This document shows positions 8,300-15,898 of a DNA stretch of 39,008 bases, piece by piece. The stretch comes from Saprospiraceae bacterium (GTDB lineage Bacteria; Bacteroidota; Bacteroidia; Chitinophagales; Saprospiraceae), in the NCBI GenBank assembly GCA_020630775.1, contig JAHDIN010000027.1, positions 1 through 39,008 of the forward strand, in the 5' to 3' direction. Position 1 is the first letter of the stretch; every line of letters starts with the position of its first letter. The notes beneath the pieces were generated by a model. The model did no database searches, was not told the DNA's origin, and was given only the letters and a program-made list of their open reading frames with translations. The position numbers were made by a program, and so were the translations under genes.

Positions 8300-9196
8300 T
8301 TAAGAGAATTGCTGAGACACCACCAGCTCTTTACTACCCTTTTCATATTTATAGAATCCTTCGCCTGACTTTCTGCCTAATTTCTTTGCTGTGACCATAT
8401 TTACCAATAAAGGACACGGAGCATATTTTGGATTACCGAAGCCATCATGCATCACATTTAAAATGGCCAAACAAACATCTAGTCCAATAAAATCTGCTAA
8501 CTGCAACGGTCCCATAGGGTGCGCCATACCAAGCTTCATCACTGTATCAATTTCCATAACACCTGCCACGCCCTCATGCAAAGTAGATATCGCTTCGTTG
8601 ATCATCGGCATTAAAATCCTATTGGCTACAAAGCCTGGATAATCATTAACTTCCACGGGAACCTTCGAAAGCGATTTAGACATGTCCATTATCTTGTTCG
8701 TCACGTCATCTGAAGTCTGGTAAGCTCTAATAACTTCTACCAATTTCATAACTGGCACAGGATTCATAAAATGCATGCCAATAACCTGCTCAGGCCTACT
8801 TGTGGCACTAGCTATTTTGGTAATTGAAATAGATGAAGTATTACTTGAAAGAATACATTCTGGCTTACATGCTTCATCCAATTGTTTGAAAATCTTCAAT
8901 TTCAAATCTATATTCTCGGTAGCTGCTTCTACAACTAAATCCACATTTGAAACCGCAGTTGCTAAATCGACGGATGTCGAGATATTTGCTAAAGTTGAGG
9001 CTTTAGCTGATTCTGTAATTCTTTCTTTAGCCACCATTCTATCTAAATTCTTGGTGATCGTTCCTATGGCAGCATCTAATCTAGACTGATCTATATCTAT
9101 TAAATGCGTCTTATATCCATGCATGGCGAAAACATGCGCAATACCATTCCCCATTGTTCCAGCTCCAATTACAGCTATTTCATTCATTTGATTCAT
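8300..9196 (-). CDS. 3-hydroxyacyl-CoA (3-hydroxybutyryl-CoA) dehydrogenase
   Basis: 298 residues, the length of single-function 3-hydroxybutyryl-CoA dehydrogenases. The N-terminal NAD-binding Rossmann motif is GAGTMGNGIAH. The catalytic His lies in IGMHFMNP and the paired Glu in KLVEVI, and the C-terminal dimerisation domain follows (GFVANRILMPMINEA, then DFIGLDVCLAIL). It oxidises (S)-3-hydroxyacyl-CoA in fatty-acid beta-oxidation or butyryl-CoA pathways. Translation may begin at Met1 or Met4. It is divergent from the sugar-kinase gene with 72 bases between. Confidence 0.93.
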   Translation of the reverse strand: MNQMNEIAVIGAGTMGNGIAHVFAMHGYKTHLIDIDQSRLDAAIGTITKNLDRMVAKERITESAKASTLANISTSVDLATAVSNVDLVVEAATENIDLKLKIFKQLDEACKPECILSSNTSSISITKIASATSRPEQVIGMHFMNPVPVMKLVEVIRAYQTSDDVTNKIMDMSKSLSKVPVEVNDYPGFVANRILMPMINEAISTLHEGVAGVMEIDTVMKLGMAHPMGPLQLADFIGLDVCLAILNVMHDGFGNPKYAPCPLLVNMVTAKKLGRKSGEGFYKYEKGSKELVVSQQFS

Positions 9197-9268
9197 TTTG
9201 TGCGAAATTATGAAGATTTTAGTGGTTCCAGAGGCTTAATATGACTTAATGTTTTAATATTAAATTGA

Positions 9269-10099
9269 ATGCAAATTATAGTAGATAGTGGCAGTACTAA
9301 GTCAAACTGGGTCCTTTTGGACGGCCAAAACCATTTGAATACCCAACAATTGGAAGGCTTTAATCCGACCTCTAATCCCGAGTCTTTAAAACAAGCTTCT
9401 TCATGGCCATTTCAAGATCATGATATTTCTCGAATCACATTTTACAGTTCAGGCATCAACAATACCGCTGTCCAAAAAGAAGTCAGCTCGCTTTTAGCAT
9501 CCATCTATAATACTTCTCATGTTGAATGTTTATCCGACATATACGCGGCTTACAGGTGCTTAAATAAAACGGATTCCACCTTGGTTTCCATTCTAGGTAC
9601 TGGAGTTAACACTGTATGCTTTGAGCATAATAAAATTGCAGACAGAATTACTAGCCTGGGTTACATTATTGGATCAGAAGGATCAGGATTTAACATCGGT
9701 AGAATGATTGTCAAAAACTACCTCCGTAATAATATGCAACCTACTGACAGCAAAGCTTTCGAAGACATGTTTAAGGTCAACAAAACAAATTTGGTTAATG
9801 TCATTTACAAGCAAGCAAAGCCTAATTTTTACATAGGACAGTTTACCAAATTCTTGAATAACAGTTCTGAAGCGTTAAAAACCGAAATTTTAAATAAAAA
9901 CTTTCATGCATACTTTAAAAACCAGATTGTACCTTTGTGTACAAAGTACAATTATCCATTAAATGTAATTGGCTCAGTAGCAAAACATTATGAAGACCAC
10001 CTTAGGAAGATAGGTGAAAATTATAATATTAATATTGAGAGGATTATAAAGGATCCACTAGAGGGTCTTATAGAATTTCATAAAAACAAAGTTGATTAG
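9269..10099 (+). CDS. BadF/BadG/BcrA/BcrD-type ATPase, probable N-acetylglucosamine kinase
   Basis: 276 residues of the ASKHA fold. The phosphate-1 loop VDSGSTKSNW is at the N-terminus. Later come a phosphate-2-like segment (SILGTGVNTV) and GYIIGSEGSGFNIG, the segment typical of the N-acetylglucosamine kinase branch. No signal peptide. The gene ends five bases before pfkA, so amino-sugar phosphorylation may be coupled to glycolysis. Substrate identity is inferred from family. Confidence 0.85.
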   Translation: MQIIVDSGSTKSNWVLLDGQNHLNTQQLEGFNPTSNPESLKQASSWPFQDHDISRITFYSSGINNTAVQKEVSSLLASIYNTSHVECLSDIYAAYRCLNKTDSTLVSILGTGVNTVCFEHNKIADRITSLGYIIGSEGSGFNIGRMIVKNYLRNNMQPTDSKAFEDMFKVNKTNLVNVIYKQAKPNFYIGQFTKFLNNSSEALKTEILNKNFHAYFKNQIVPLCTKYNYPLNVIGSVAKHYEDHLRKIGENYNINIERIIKDPLEGLIEFHKNKVD

Positions 10100-10104
10100 A
10101 ATCA

Positions 10105-11076
10105 ATGAAGAGAATTGCTTTACTTACTTCAGGAGGAGATGCCCCAGGCATGAACGCAGCTATTAGAGCTGTGGTTAGAACAGCTATTTACAAAAACATT
10201 TCTGTCTTTGGCGTTAATAGAGGTTACAGCGGATTAATAGATGGTGACGTCAAACAGTTACTGAAACCAGATGTAGCCAATATCATACATAAAGGGGGTA
10301 CCATATTAAAAACTGCAAGGAGTGAAGCATTTAGAACCCCAGAGGGACGTCAAAAAGCGGCTGAGTTTTTAGATGCTTTCGAGATTGATGGGTTGGTTGT
10401 TATTGGTGGTAATGGGACTTATACTGGTGCTAAGTTTTTGTACGAAGAGCATGGCGTTAATGTTGTCGGATTACCAGGTACGATTGACAACGATATTTTC
10501 GGAACAGACTTTACGATTGGATTTGATACTGCAATTAATACTGCCGTTGAAGCTGTCGATAAAATAAGAGATACTGCAGATTCTCACTCTAGACTCTTTT
10601 TTATAGAAGTTATGGGCCGACATAGTGGCTATATTGCTTTACACACAGGCATCGCATCGGGATCAAGTTATATCTTCTTACCAGAAGTAGACAACTCCGT
10701 TGAAAAGTTTATTGAATTGCTTAAAAAATCTACAAGAAGAAATAAGCTATTCAACCTAGTGATTGTTGCAGAGGGCAATACCAATGGAGGTGCTACTGAG
10801 TTATCAAAAAGATGTAAAGAAGAATTGGGCGAAATAGATATTAAGACGGCAATTATAGGGCACCTACAAAGAGGTGGATCACCAACTGCTAGCGATAGAA
10901 TTTTATCTAGTAAATTGGGTTACTATGCCATTAACGCCTTACTCGATGGTAAAACTAACGTAGCTATAGGAAGTGTAAATGGTGAACCATCATATACATC
11001 ATTTGAAGACGCCATTACAAAGAAAAAATCACCGCAGAATTTTATGATTGATATGGCAGAAATATTAGCATTATGA
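10105..11076 (+). CDS. pfkA: 6-phosphofructokinase
   Basis: 323 residues, the length of bacterial ATP-dependent PfkA. The nucleotide loop SGGDAPGMN, the catalytic segment GTIDND (Asp128) and the substrate region EVMGRHSGY are present. One oddity: the segment matching E. coli GGDGS reads GGNGT, with Asn at residue 103 where the Mg-coordinating Asp103 normally sits. Gly104, the residue associated with ATP rather than pyrophosphate use, is kept. It phosphorylates fructose 6-phosphate in glycolysis. The stop overlaps the cutA start by four bases (ATGA). Confidence 0.95.
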   Translation: MKRIALLTSGGDAPGMNAAIRAVVRTAIYKNISVFGVNRGYSGLIDGDVKQLLKPDVANIIHKGGTILKTARSEAFRTPEGRQKAAEFLDAFEIDGLVVIGGNGTYTGAKFLYEEHGVNVVGLPGTIDNDIFGTDFTIGFDTAINTAVEAVDKIRDTADSHSRLFFIEVMGRHSGYIALHTGIASGSSYIFLPEVDNSVEKFIELLKKSTRRNKLFNLVIVAEGNTNGGATELSKRCKEELGEIDIKTAIIGHLQRGGSPTASDRILSSKLGYYAINALLDGKTNVAIGSVNGEPSYTSFEDAITKKKSPQNFMIDMAEILAL

Positions 11077-11384
11077 TTAGTCTCATTCATACCAGTTTTC
11101 CAGACAAAGAAATTGCACTTAAAATCGGCAAGGCGCTCTTAGAAAAAAAACTGATCGCTTGTACCCACATTACGCCAAGCACAAGTCAATATGTTTGGAA
11201 AGGCAACTACCATGAAGAAACTGAGTTTATTACCATTTTTAAAACCAATAGTTATAATAAAAGAGAGGTCATTAAATATATAAAGAATGAACATCCTTAT
11301 GAGATTCCATACATCATGTCGGAAGATCATGTGATCAACAACGCATATAAGGTTTGGATGGACTCTTTCTTGACACAGTATTGA
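11073..11384 (+). CDS. cutA: divalent-cation tolerance protein CutA
   Basis: 103 residues, the usual size of the trimeric CutA1 fold. Characteristic blocks include KLIACTHI, SQYVWKGN and EETEFITIFKT, and the C-terminal HPYEIPYIM segment. It starts inside the pfkA stop codon, so it is translationally coupled to pfkA. The cellular role of CutA is poorly defined beyond the metal-tolerance phenotype in E. coli. Confidence 0.93.
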   Translation: MISLIHTSFPDKEIALKIGKALLEKKLIACTHITPSTSQYVWKGNYHEETEFITIFKTNSYNKREVIKYIKNEHPYEIPYIMSEDHVINNAYKVWMDSFLTQY

Positions 11385-11410
11385 TTATCAATATTTTATA
11401 GCTATATTTA
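11381..11410 (+). promoter_or_regulatory. candidate Bacteroidota-type promoter
   Basis: TTG at 11381-11383 is followed after 19 bases by TATATTTA at 11403-11410, close to the -33 TTG / -7 TAnnTTTG pattern of Bacteroidota housekeeping promoters (last base A instead of G). It begins inside the end of cutA and would give a short leader for the gene at 11429. Such AT-rich matches arise easily by chance. Confidence 0.35.
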
Positions 11411-11428
11411 ATTACCTCAGTACTCAAT

Positions 11429-12640
11429 ATGGCCCTAAGACAGGCATATATCTTAGCTATATTCACCTTCATGCTCTTGAATGGGCCTATCATACTATTA
11501 TGTCAAGATGCTGATGAAGACCCACCAGTAAAAGTTGAAAATTTAGACTTTACGAGTTCTTTTACTAAAGCTATTCGTATGTCTAAAAAGCAATTAAAAC
11601 CCGTCATGGCCTACGTTTATACAGACTGGTCCACCTCTTCGGAAAAGATGTTTGAGACTACATTTACTGATCCAGACATCATCCATATAATTGAATCAGA
11701 TTTCATTCCTGTAAAAATCAACGCTTCACGTAAAACTAAATTCGCTAAGGAACATGACATAACTATTTTTCCTGCGTACATCTTTTATGACCTTGACGGG
11801 AATGTGTTATTCAGAGAATTGCATTATAAAAATAAAGCAGAGTTACTTAAGACGCTTCAAAAGACAGAATCAAAAAGCAGGTATCTGAGAGAAGATTTAG
11901 ATACAATGCTACTCGGTTTAAATCATTACAATATTTTAGAAACCCTCGATTCTGTTGAATACTACCGAGGTGACTACTCTGTCAAAATGTTAGCAAAAAA
12001 ATATTTAGACAAAAATCGTAAAACATGGAATCATCCAACACACATGGAAATTCTTCAGCGCTTTGTCACCCTTGACAAGGACTACGTTAAGTACGTCTCC
12101 AAATACCACAATGTCTTCTTTTATAAATTTGACAGTTTACGCATAAAAGAAAACATCGCCTTCTATGTGTTTCTTGACAATATGAAATCAGATAGCAGAG
12201 GTCGACCACAATTTAAATTCAAACCACTTAAAAGATGGTTTCGCAAATACAAAATGCATGACCTCGAAAAGATGGAAGATTTCATTCGTATTAAATACTT
12301 TCTTTGGGGACGTGGACCATCAGTTAGTAATTCAATTAACTTGATTGAAAATTATCCGGAAACAACTGACGACAATGTACTTTACAGTTCTGTGATTCGG
12401 CTCCTTATTTCAAATCGACGACGCATGCCCGATTTTGAAGATCTCGCCGCTTCCATAGAGTCATCCATTCAGGAGGGGACATCTTATTGGAGATACGATT
12501 TACTTTCACTTCTCTATTACAAGGCAGGTGAAGATGCTAAAAGTGCGGAAGCAATAGGGATTGCACGTGAAATTGCTGCTATTATTGGTGATGATTACCA
12601 GCCTACCTTGGAGTTTATTAAGGATAAGATTGAGCGGTAG
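11429..12640 (+). CDS. exported thioredoxin-fold protein lacking the redox cysteines
   Basis: 403 residues with a signal peptide ending around LLCQ. Residues ~40-150 match a thioredoxin-like fold: AYVYTDW, then the active-site position, then VKINASRKTKFAKEHDITIFPAYIFYD with the cis-proline retained. The CxxC is replaced by STSS (68-71), so it cannot be a disulfide reductase. The last ~250 residues are helical and TPR-like in look. Its final 64 codons plus stop are duplicated at 33928-34123, 21 kb away. It probably acts in the periplasm, perhaps as a binding or scaffold protein. Confidence 0.8.
   Translation: MALRQAYILAIFTFMLLNGPIILLCQDADEDPPVKVENLDFTSSFTKAIRMSKKQLKPVMAYVYTDWSTSSEKMFETTFTDPDIIHIIESDFIPVKINASRKTKFAKEHDITIFPAYIFYDLDGNVLFRELHYKNKAELLKTLQKTESKSRYLREDLDTMLLGLNHYNILETLDSVEYYRGDYSVKMLAKKYLDKNRKTWNHPTHMEILQRFVTLDKDYVKYVSKYHNVFFYKFDSLRIKENIAFYVFLDNMKSDSRGRPQFKFKPLKRWFRKYKMHDLEKMEDFIRIKYFLWGRGPSVSNSINLIENYPETTDDNVLYSSVIRLLISNRRRMPDFEDLAASIESSIQEGTSYWRYDLLSLLYYKAGEDAKSAEAIGIAREIAAIIGDDYQPTLEFIKDKIER
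12445..12640 (+). repeat. 196-bp direct repeat, left copy (3' end of thioredoxin-like gene)
   Basis: The last 196 bases of the thioredoxin-like gene align without gaps to 33928-34123, with 12 mismatches. Homology begins abruptly at CGCCGCTTCC and ends at the stop codon. Eight of the ten altered codons are synonymous (counting TAG/TAA). Confidence 0.97.
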
Positions 12641-12793
12641 ATAATTGATTTTCAGATTATTTACAATTTACATTCATTCGTTAAGCGGTATGAATAAAAA
12701 AACATTAGTCTAGCAAGATTCTAACCATAATACAATAATTTAGTCCAGTATTTAACTCAATCTGACATCCTTGATCCTTCCAGAAAAAAAAGA

Positions 12794-14539
12794 ATGAATC
12801 ACAATCATCTAATAAATAAAATTAAACTTGGATTATTAATTATTGTATCCTTTTCAATTTCTATAGAAGCATCTTATTCTCAGAAGTACGAAGAACTATG
12901 CGCCCAACTTCATGAAATATCTGGAACCAACAAGATCGAAATTGCTCATGAATTTGTTGAAGAAAATATTCAATTCCTCAATTTCAATGAATCATTAAGT
13001 CTTAAAATTGAATTAGCCAACTATTTACAAAAAGCGCAACAATTAAAAGCTTCTATTAAGGTTCTTGAGTCTATTAAAGAACAAGACCTTCTGCCAAATC
13101 AAAAATGTCAGTTTTATTATACACAATCACGTAACTATATAAACACTGCACAAATTGAGAAAGGCAAAGTCTTACTAGACTCAGCAGATACATACAAAAT
13201 AAACCAGGACGACAACTCATACAATGCTTTTATACCTCAACTATACGGAAGCTACTACTTTTACATCGGTGACCTAATCAATGCTACTCAATCTTATACC
13301 TTAGCAAGTAATGAATATGAGAAACTTGGACTTAACGTGAAAGCTTTACTCTGCCGAGCAAATCTGGCCGCTATTAACATAGAGACACGTAATTTTTTAC
13401 CTGCGATAGCAAATTTAAAGAAGGCTAAAGCACATATAGTACTCCCAGATCATGAAGCATATTTGGGTATCATCCTTAATAATCTAGCCATTGCCTATCA
13501 ACATATCGATTTAGATTCTAGCCTTCATTACAACTTCTTATCCAAAGAATACAACGTCAATAAATGGAACTACTACAACACACTTGGAAATGTTTTGATA
13601 AGAAAAAAGGAATACGAAAATGCTGAAGCAGCACTTTTAACAGCCAACGATATTGCAGATAGCTTAGCCCTTGAGGACGAAGCTAATTATTCAGGGTCTT
13701 CTCTATGTAAACTGTATTCCAAAAAAGGTGAGACTCAAAAAGCACTGCTATGCTTTAAAAAATTTGATAATTATTTCAAAAACACAGAATCAGCTATCGC
13801 CAAACGGGATTTTTTACATGACTTAGCCCAAGCCAAATATGCCAGTTATGTCAATGATGAGGACCTAAATACCTATTTTAACCTGGCAGACAGTATTGAA
13901 AATGACAAGGTTAGAGGTGCAGTCCAAAATGCATTACTTGAAGCTGAGATAAAAAAAGAACAAGACTCTATACAAATTCTTTCGCTACAGAACACAGTCA
14001 CAAATGAAAAATTAAGATTTCAAAATCAACTAAATCGATTTTATCTATTTGGATTGGTGCTTTCATTGGTCATTATATATTTTCTTTATCGATTCTTCAA
14101 TGCCGAAAAACAAAACAATAAAATACTCCTTGAAAAACACAATGAATTAATTGATCAAAATCAAAGCCTTATCCAATCTAATGGTAAAGAACTGGGACAA
14201 GGGAAAAGTTTAGATAGCTCAAAAACCTTAATGCTGACGAATCGAGAAAAGACAAAAATTCCATTGAGCGATGTTCTTTATTTGGAATCGAAAGATAAAT
14301 CGGTCTATATATATACCATAAACGGTGGTCAATATCGCGATTGGCAGTCTTTAAAATCATTTAAAGAAATCTTACCTCCTGACACGTTTATTCAAATTCA
14401 CCGATCATTTATTGTCAACAAAAACGCCATCATTTCAGGTGATTTCAAAATGCTGCAATTGACTCATGATGTCAGCTTAGCCGTTTCCCGTTCGTATAAA
14501 GGTGAAGTTCAGTCGGTATTGAAAAGTCTCAATTTATAA
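12794..14539 (+). CDS. membrane TPR-LytTR transcriptional regulator
   Basis: 581 residues. A signal peptide or N-terminal anchor (ending ASYSQ) is followed by a TPR-type helical domain to about residue 410. A transmembrane helix lies near 415-434 (LFGLVLSLVIIYFLYRFF), then a coiled-coil linker. The C-terminal LytTR DNA-binding domain runs from ~480 to 581 (IPLSDVLYLESKDKSVYIYT, FIQIHRSFIVN). The topology gives a periplasmic TPR sensor joined directly to cytoplasmic DNA binding: a one-component membrane regulator. It is the first gene inside the 196-bp repeat boundary, immediately upstream of the exoprotein operon and on the same strand, which makes it the natural candidate regulator. Confidence 0.88.
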   Translation: MNHNHLINKIKLGLLIIVSFSISIEASYSQKYEELCAQLHEISGTNKIEIAHEFVEENIQFLNFNESLSLKIELANYLQKAQQLKASIKVLESIKEQDLLPNQKCQFYYTQSRNYINTAQIEKGKVLLDSADTYKINQDDNSYNAFIPQLYGSYYFYIGDLINATQSYTLASNEYEKLGLNVKALLCRANLAAINIETRNFLPAIANLKKAKAHIVLPDHEAYLGIILNNLAIAYQHIDLDSSLHYNFLSKEYNVNKWNYYNTLGNVLIRKKEYENAEAALLTANDIADSLALEDEANYSGSSLCKLYSKKGETQKALLCFKKFDNYFKNTESAIAKRDFLHDLAQAKYASYVNDEDLNTYFNLADSIENDKVRGAVQNALLEAEIKKEQDSIQILSLQNTVTNEKLRFQNQLNRFYLFGLVLSLVIIYFLYRFFNAEKQNNKILLEKHNELIDQNQSLIQSNGKELGQGKSLDSSKTLMLTNREKTKIPLSDVLYLESKDKSVYIYTINGGQYRDWQSLKSFKEILPPDTFIQIHRSFIVNKNAIISGDFKMLQLTHDVSLAVSRSYKGEVQSVLKSLNL

Positions 14540-14569
14540 TACTTAAAGAGTACTTTATTCTTATTGGAT

Positions 14570-14645
14570 ACCGATATTTATTTCTAAAAATCTAAAACCT
14601 TTCACAAACTAACACCAACCTTCCTCAAAGACCGATATGTATTTC
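14570..14645 (+). promoter_or_regulatory. pair of 15-bp direct repeats upstream of exoprotein operon
   Basis: ACCGATATTTATTTC (14570-14584) and ACCGATATGTATTTC (14631-14645) match at 14 of 15 positions, with start points 61 bp apart, near six helical turns. They lie in the 213-base gap between the LytTR regulator and the first exoprotein gene, 108 bases or more from its start. LytTR proteins bind direct repeats, but usually ones about two turns apart, so regulator binding here is a hypothesis. An inverted pair AACACCAA...TTGGTGTT overlaps the same region. Confidence 0.35.
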
Positions 14646-14752
14646 ATCAAATATTGGTGTTATATGTCTGATTTCACCGTCCAATACTTATTAGTTAAAG
14701 TTTTTTTTACTTATTTAGAAGTACTAATTAACCAATTAAATATTCTAATCTC

Positions 14753-15850
14753 ATGAGGACAATCTATCTGTTCTTACTCTTTTTTATTTTAAGTTTTAGC
14801 ACTTATTGTCAGAATATTATTAATGTAAATAACACTGCTTCAGCAAGTTCCACGGATTTAGGGACCTTACAAGAAGCGATTACAGCAGCCGTGGATGGTG
14901 ATGTTATATATCTCAGTCCTTCCCCAACATCTTACGGAGCTGCAACCATCGACAAGCAGGTGACGATTTTCGGTCCTGGATATTTGGTCGCTAATAACCC
15001 AGATTTAGAGATAAGCACTTATACAGGCCGTGGTATAATTGACAATGTGACGATAAACGCCGCTGGTAGCGGGACATATATTTCTGGTTGTGATCTAAAT
15101 TATGTAGTTATTGATGGATCTTCAAATCTTTATATTGCTAGAAACCGAATGAGATTTCGGATGTATTTAAAAAACACAAGCAATATTGTTATAGAAGGCA
15201 ATTATTTCGATTACACAACTAATACTACCGGCAGTAGTACTGACGGTAATTGGATGCACCTATCTGCTAACACGAACAATAGCAATCTAATCATTAGAAA
15301 TAATATTTTTTATGCCTATGCTTTTTACTCAGGATCATGCTTCAGTCAGTCTTACAATAAATATCTTGATAACATTTATATAGGATCCACATCAAATGCT
15401 ATCGTTGAACATAACATATTCAGAGATCGATGTCATTTTAATAACAGCATTGTTAGGAACAATATTTTCTTAATGACAGACCAATATAGTTCTTGTGCTG
15501 ATAATCCCATTGCATTCAACGCATCGACAACGGTTTTAAAAAACAATATTCTTGTTAAAAATCAATCAGGCCTTGACGCATCAAATATGGTTGGAGTTAC
15601 TTCACCCATATTCGAAGGGTATCCCACTCAAGGCACGCGATCTTTTGATGATCGATTTGTGTTAATTGCTAGCTCTCCGGCGAATGGGGCTGGTGTTGAC
15701 GGTGTTGATTGTGGCGTTTTTGATGGACCTGCGCCATACAAATTATCTGGAGTTCCAATAATTCCGGTGATCTATGAGCTAACAGGACCATCTCAAGGTA
15801 CCTCGGCCAGTGGGATTGACATCAATGTTAAAGTAAGAAGTAATAATTAA
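14753..15850 (+). CDS. secreted right-handed parallel beta-helix protein
   Basis: 365 residues with a signal peptide ending TYCQ. The body has the look of a pectate-lyase-like parallel beta-helix. An opening segment (TLQEAITAAVDGDVIYLSPS) is followed by short rungs rich in Asn and Ile/Val (SNLYIARNRM, SNIVIEGNYF, SNLIIRNNIF, SNAIVEHNIF, NSIVRNNIF). No catalytic residues are recognisable, so it may be a carbohydrate-binding or structural protein rather than a lyase. It ends IDINVKVRSNN without a T9SS tail. It is 48 bases from the giant gene and is probably the first gene of that operon. Confidence 0.8.
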   Translation: MRTIYLFLLFFILSFSTYCQNIINVNNTASASSTDLGTLQEAITAAVDGDVIYLSPSPTSYGAATIDKQVTIFGPGYLVANNPDLEISTYTGRGIIDNVTINAAGSGTYISGCDLNYVVIDGSSNLYIARNRMRFRMYLKNTSNIVIEGNYFDYTTNTTGSSTDGNWMHLSANTNNSNLIIRNNIFYAYAFYSGSCFSQSYNKYLDNIYIGSTSNAIVEHNIFRDRCHFNNSIVRNNIFLMTDQYSSCADNPIAFNASTTVLKNNILVKNQSGLDASNMVGVTSPIFEGYPTQGTRSFDDRFVLIASSPANGAGVDGVDCGVFDGPAPYKLSGVPIIPVIYELTGPSQGTSASGIDINVKVRSNN

Positions 15851-15898
15851 TTAAAAAGCATGGATAACCATCCATACATCACTTTTCAAAGTTTTTAA

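Noticed and set aside
14535-14560. Terminator after the LytTR gene (TAAAG AGTA CTTTA)
   Set aside because: The stem is only five A/T-rich base pairs with no uninterrupted T-tract.
15841-15898. Upstream ATG for the giant gene
   Set aside because: An in-frame TAA sits immediately before the TTG; the ATG at 15859 is separated from the coding frame by that stop.
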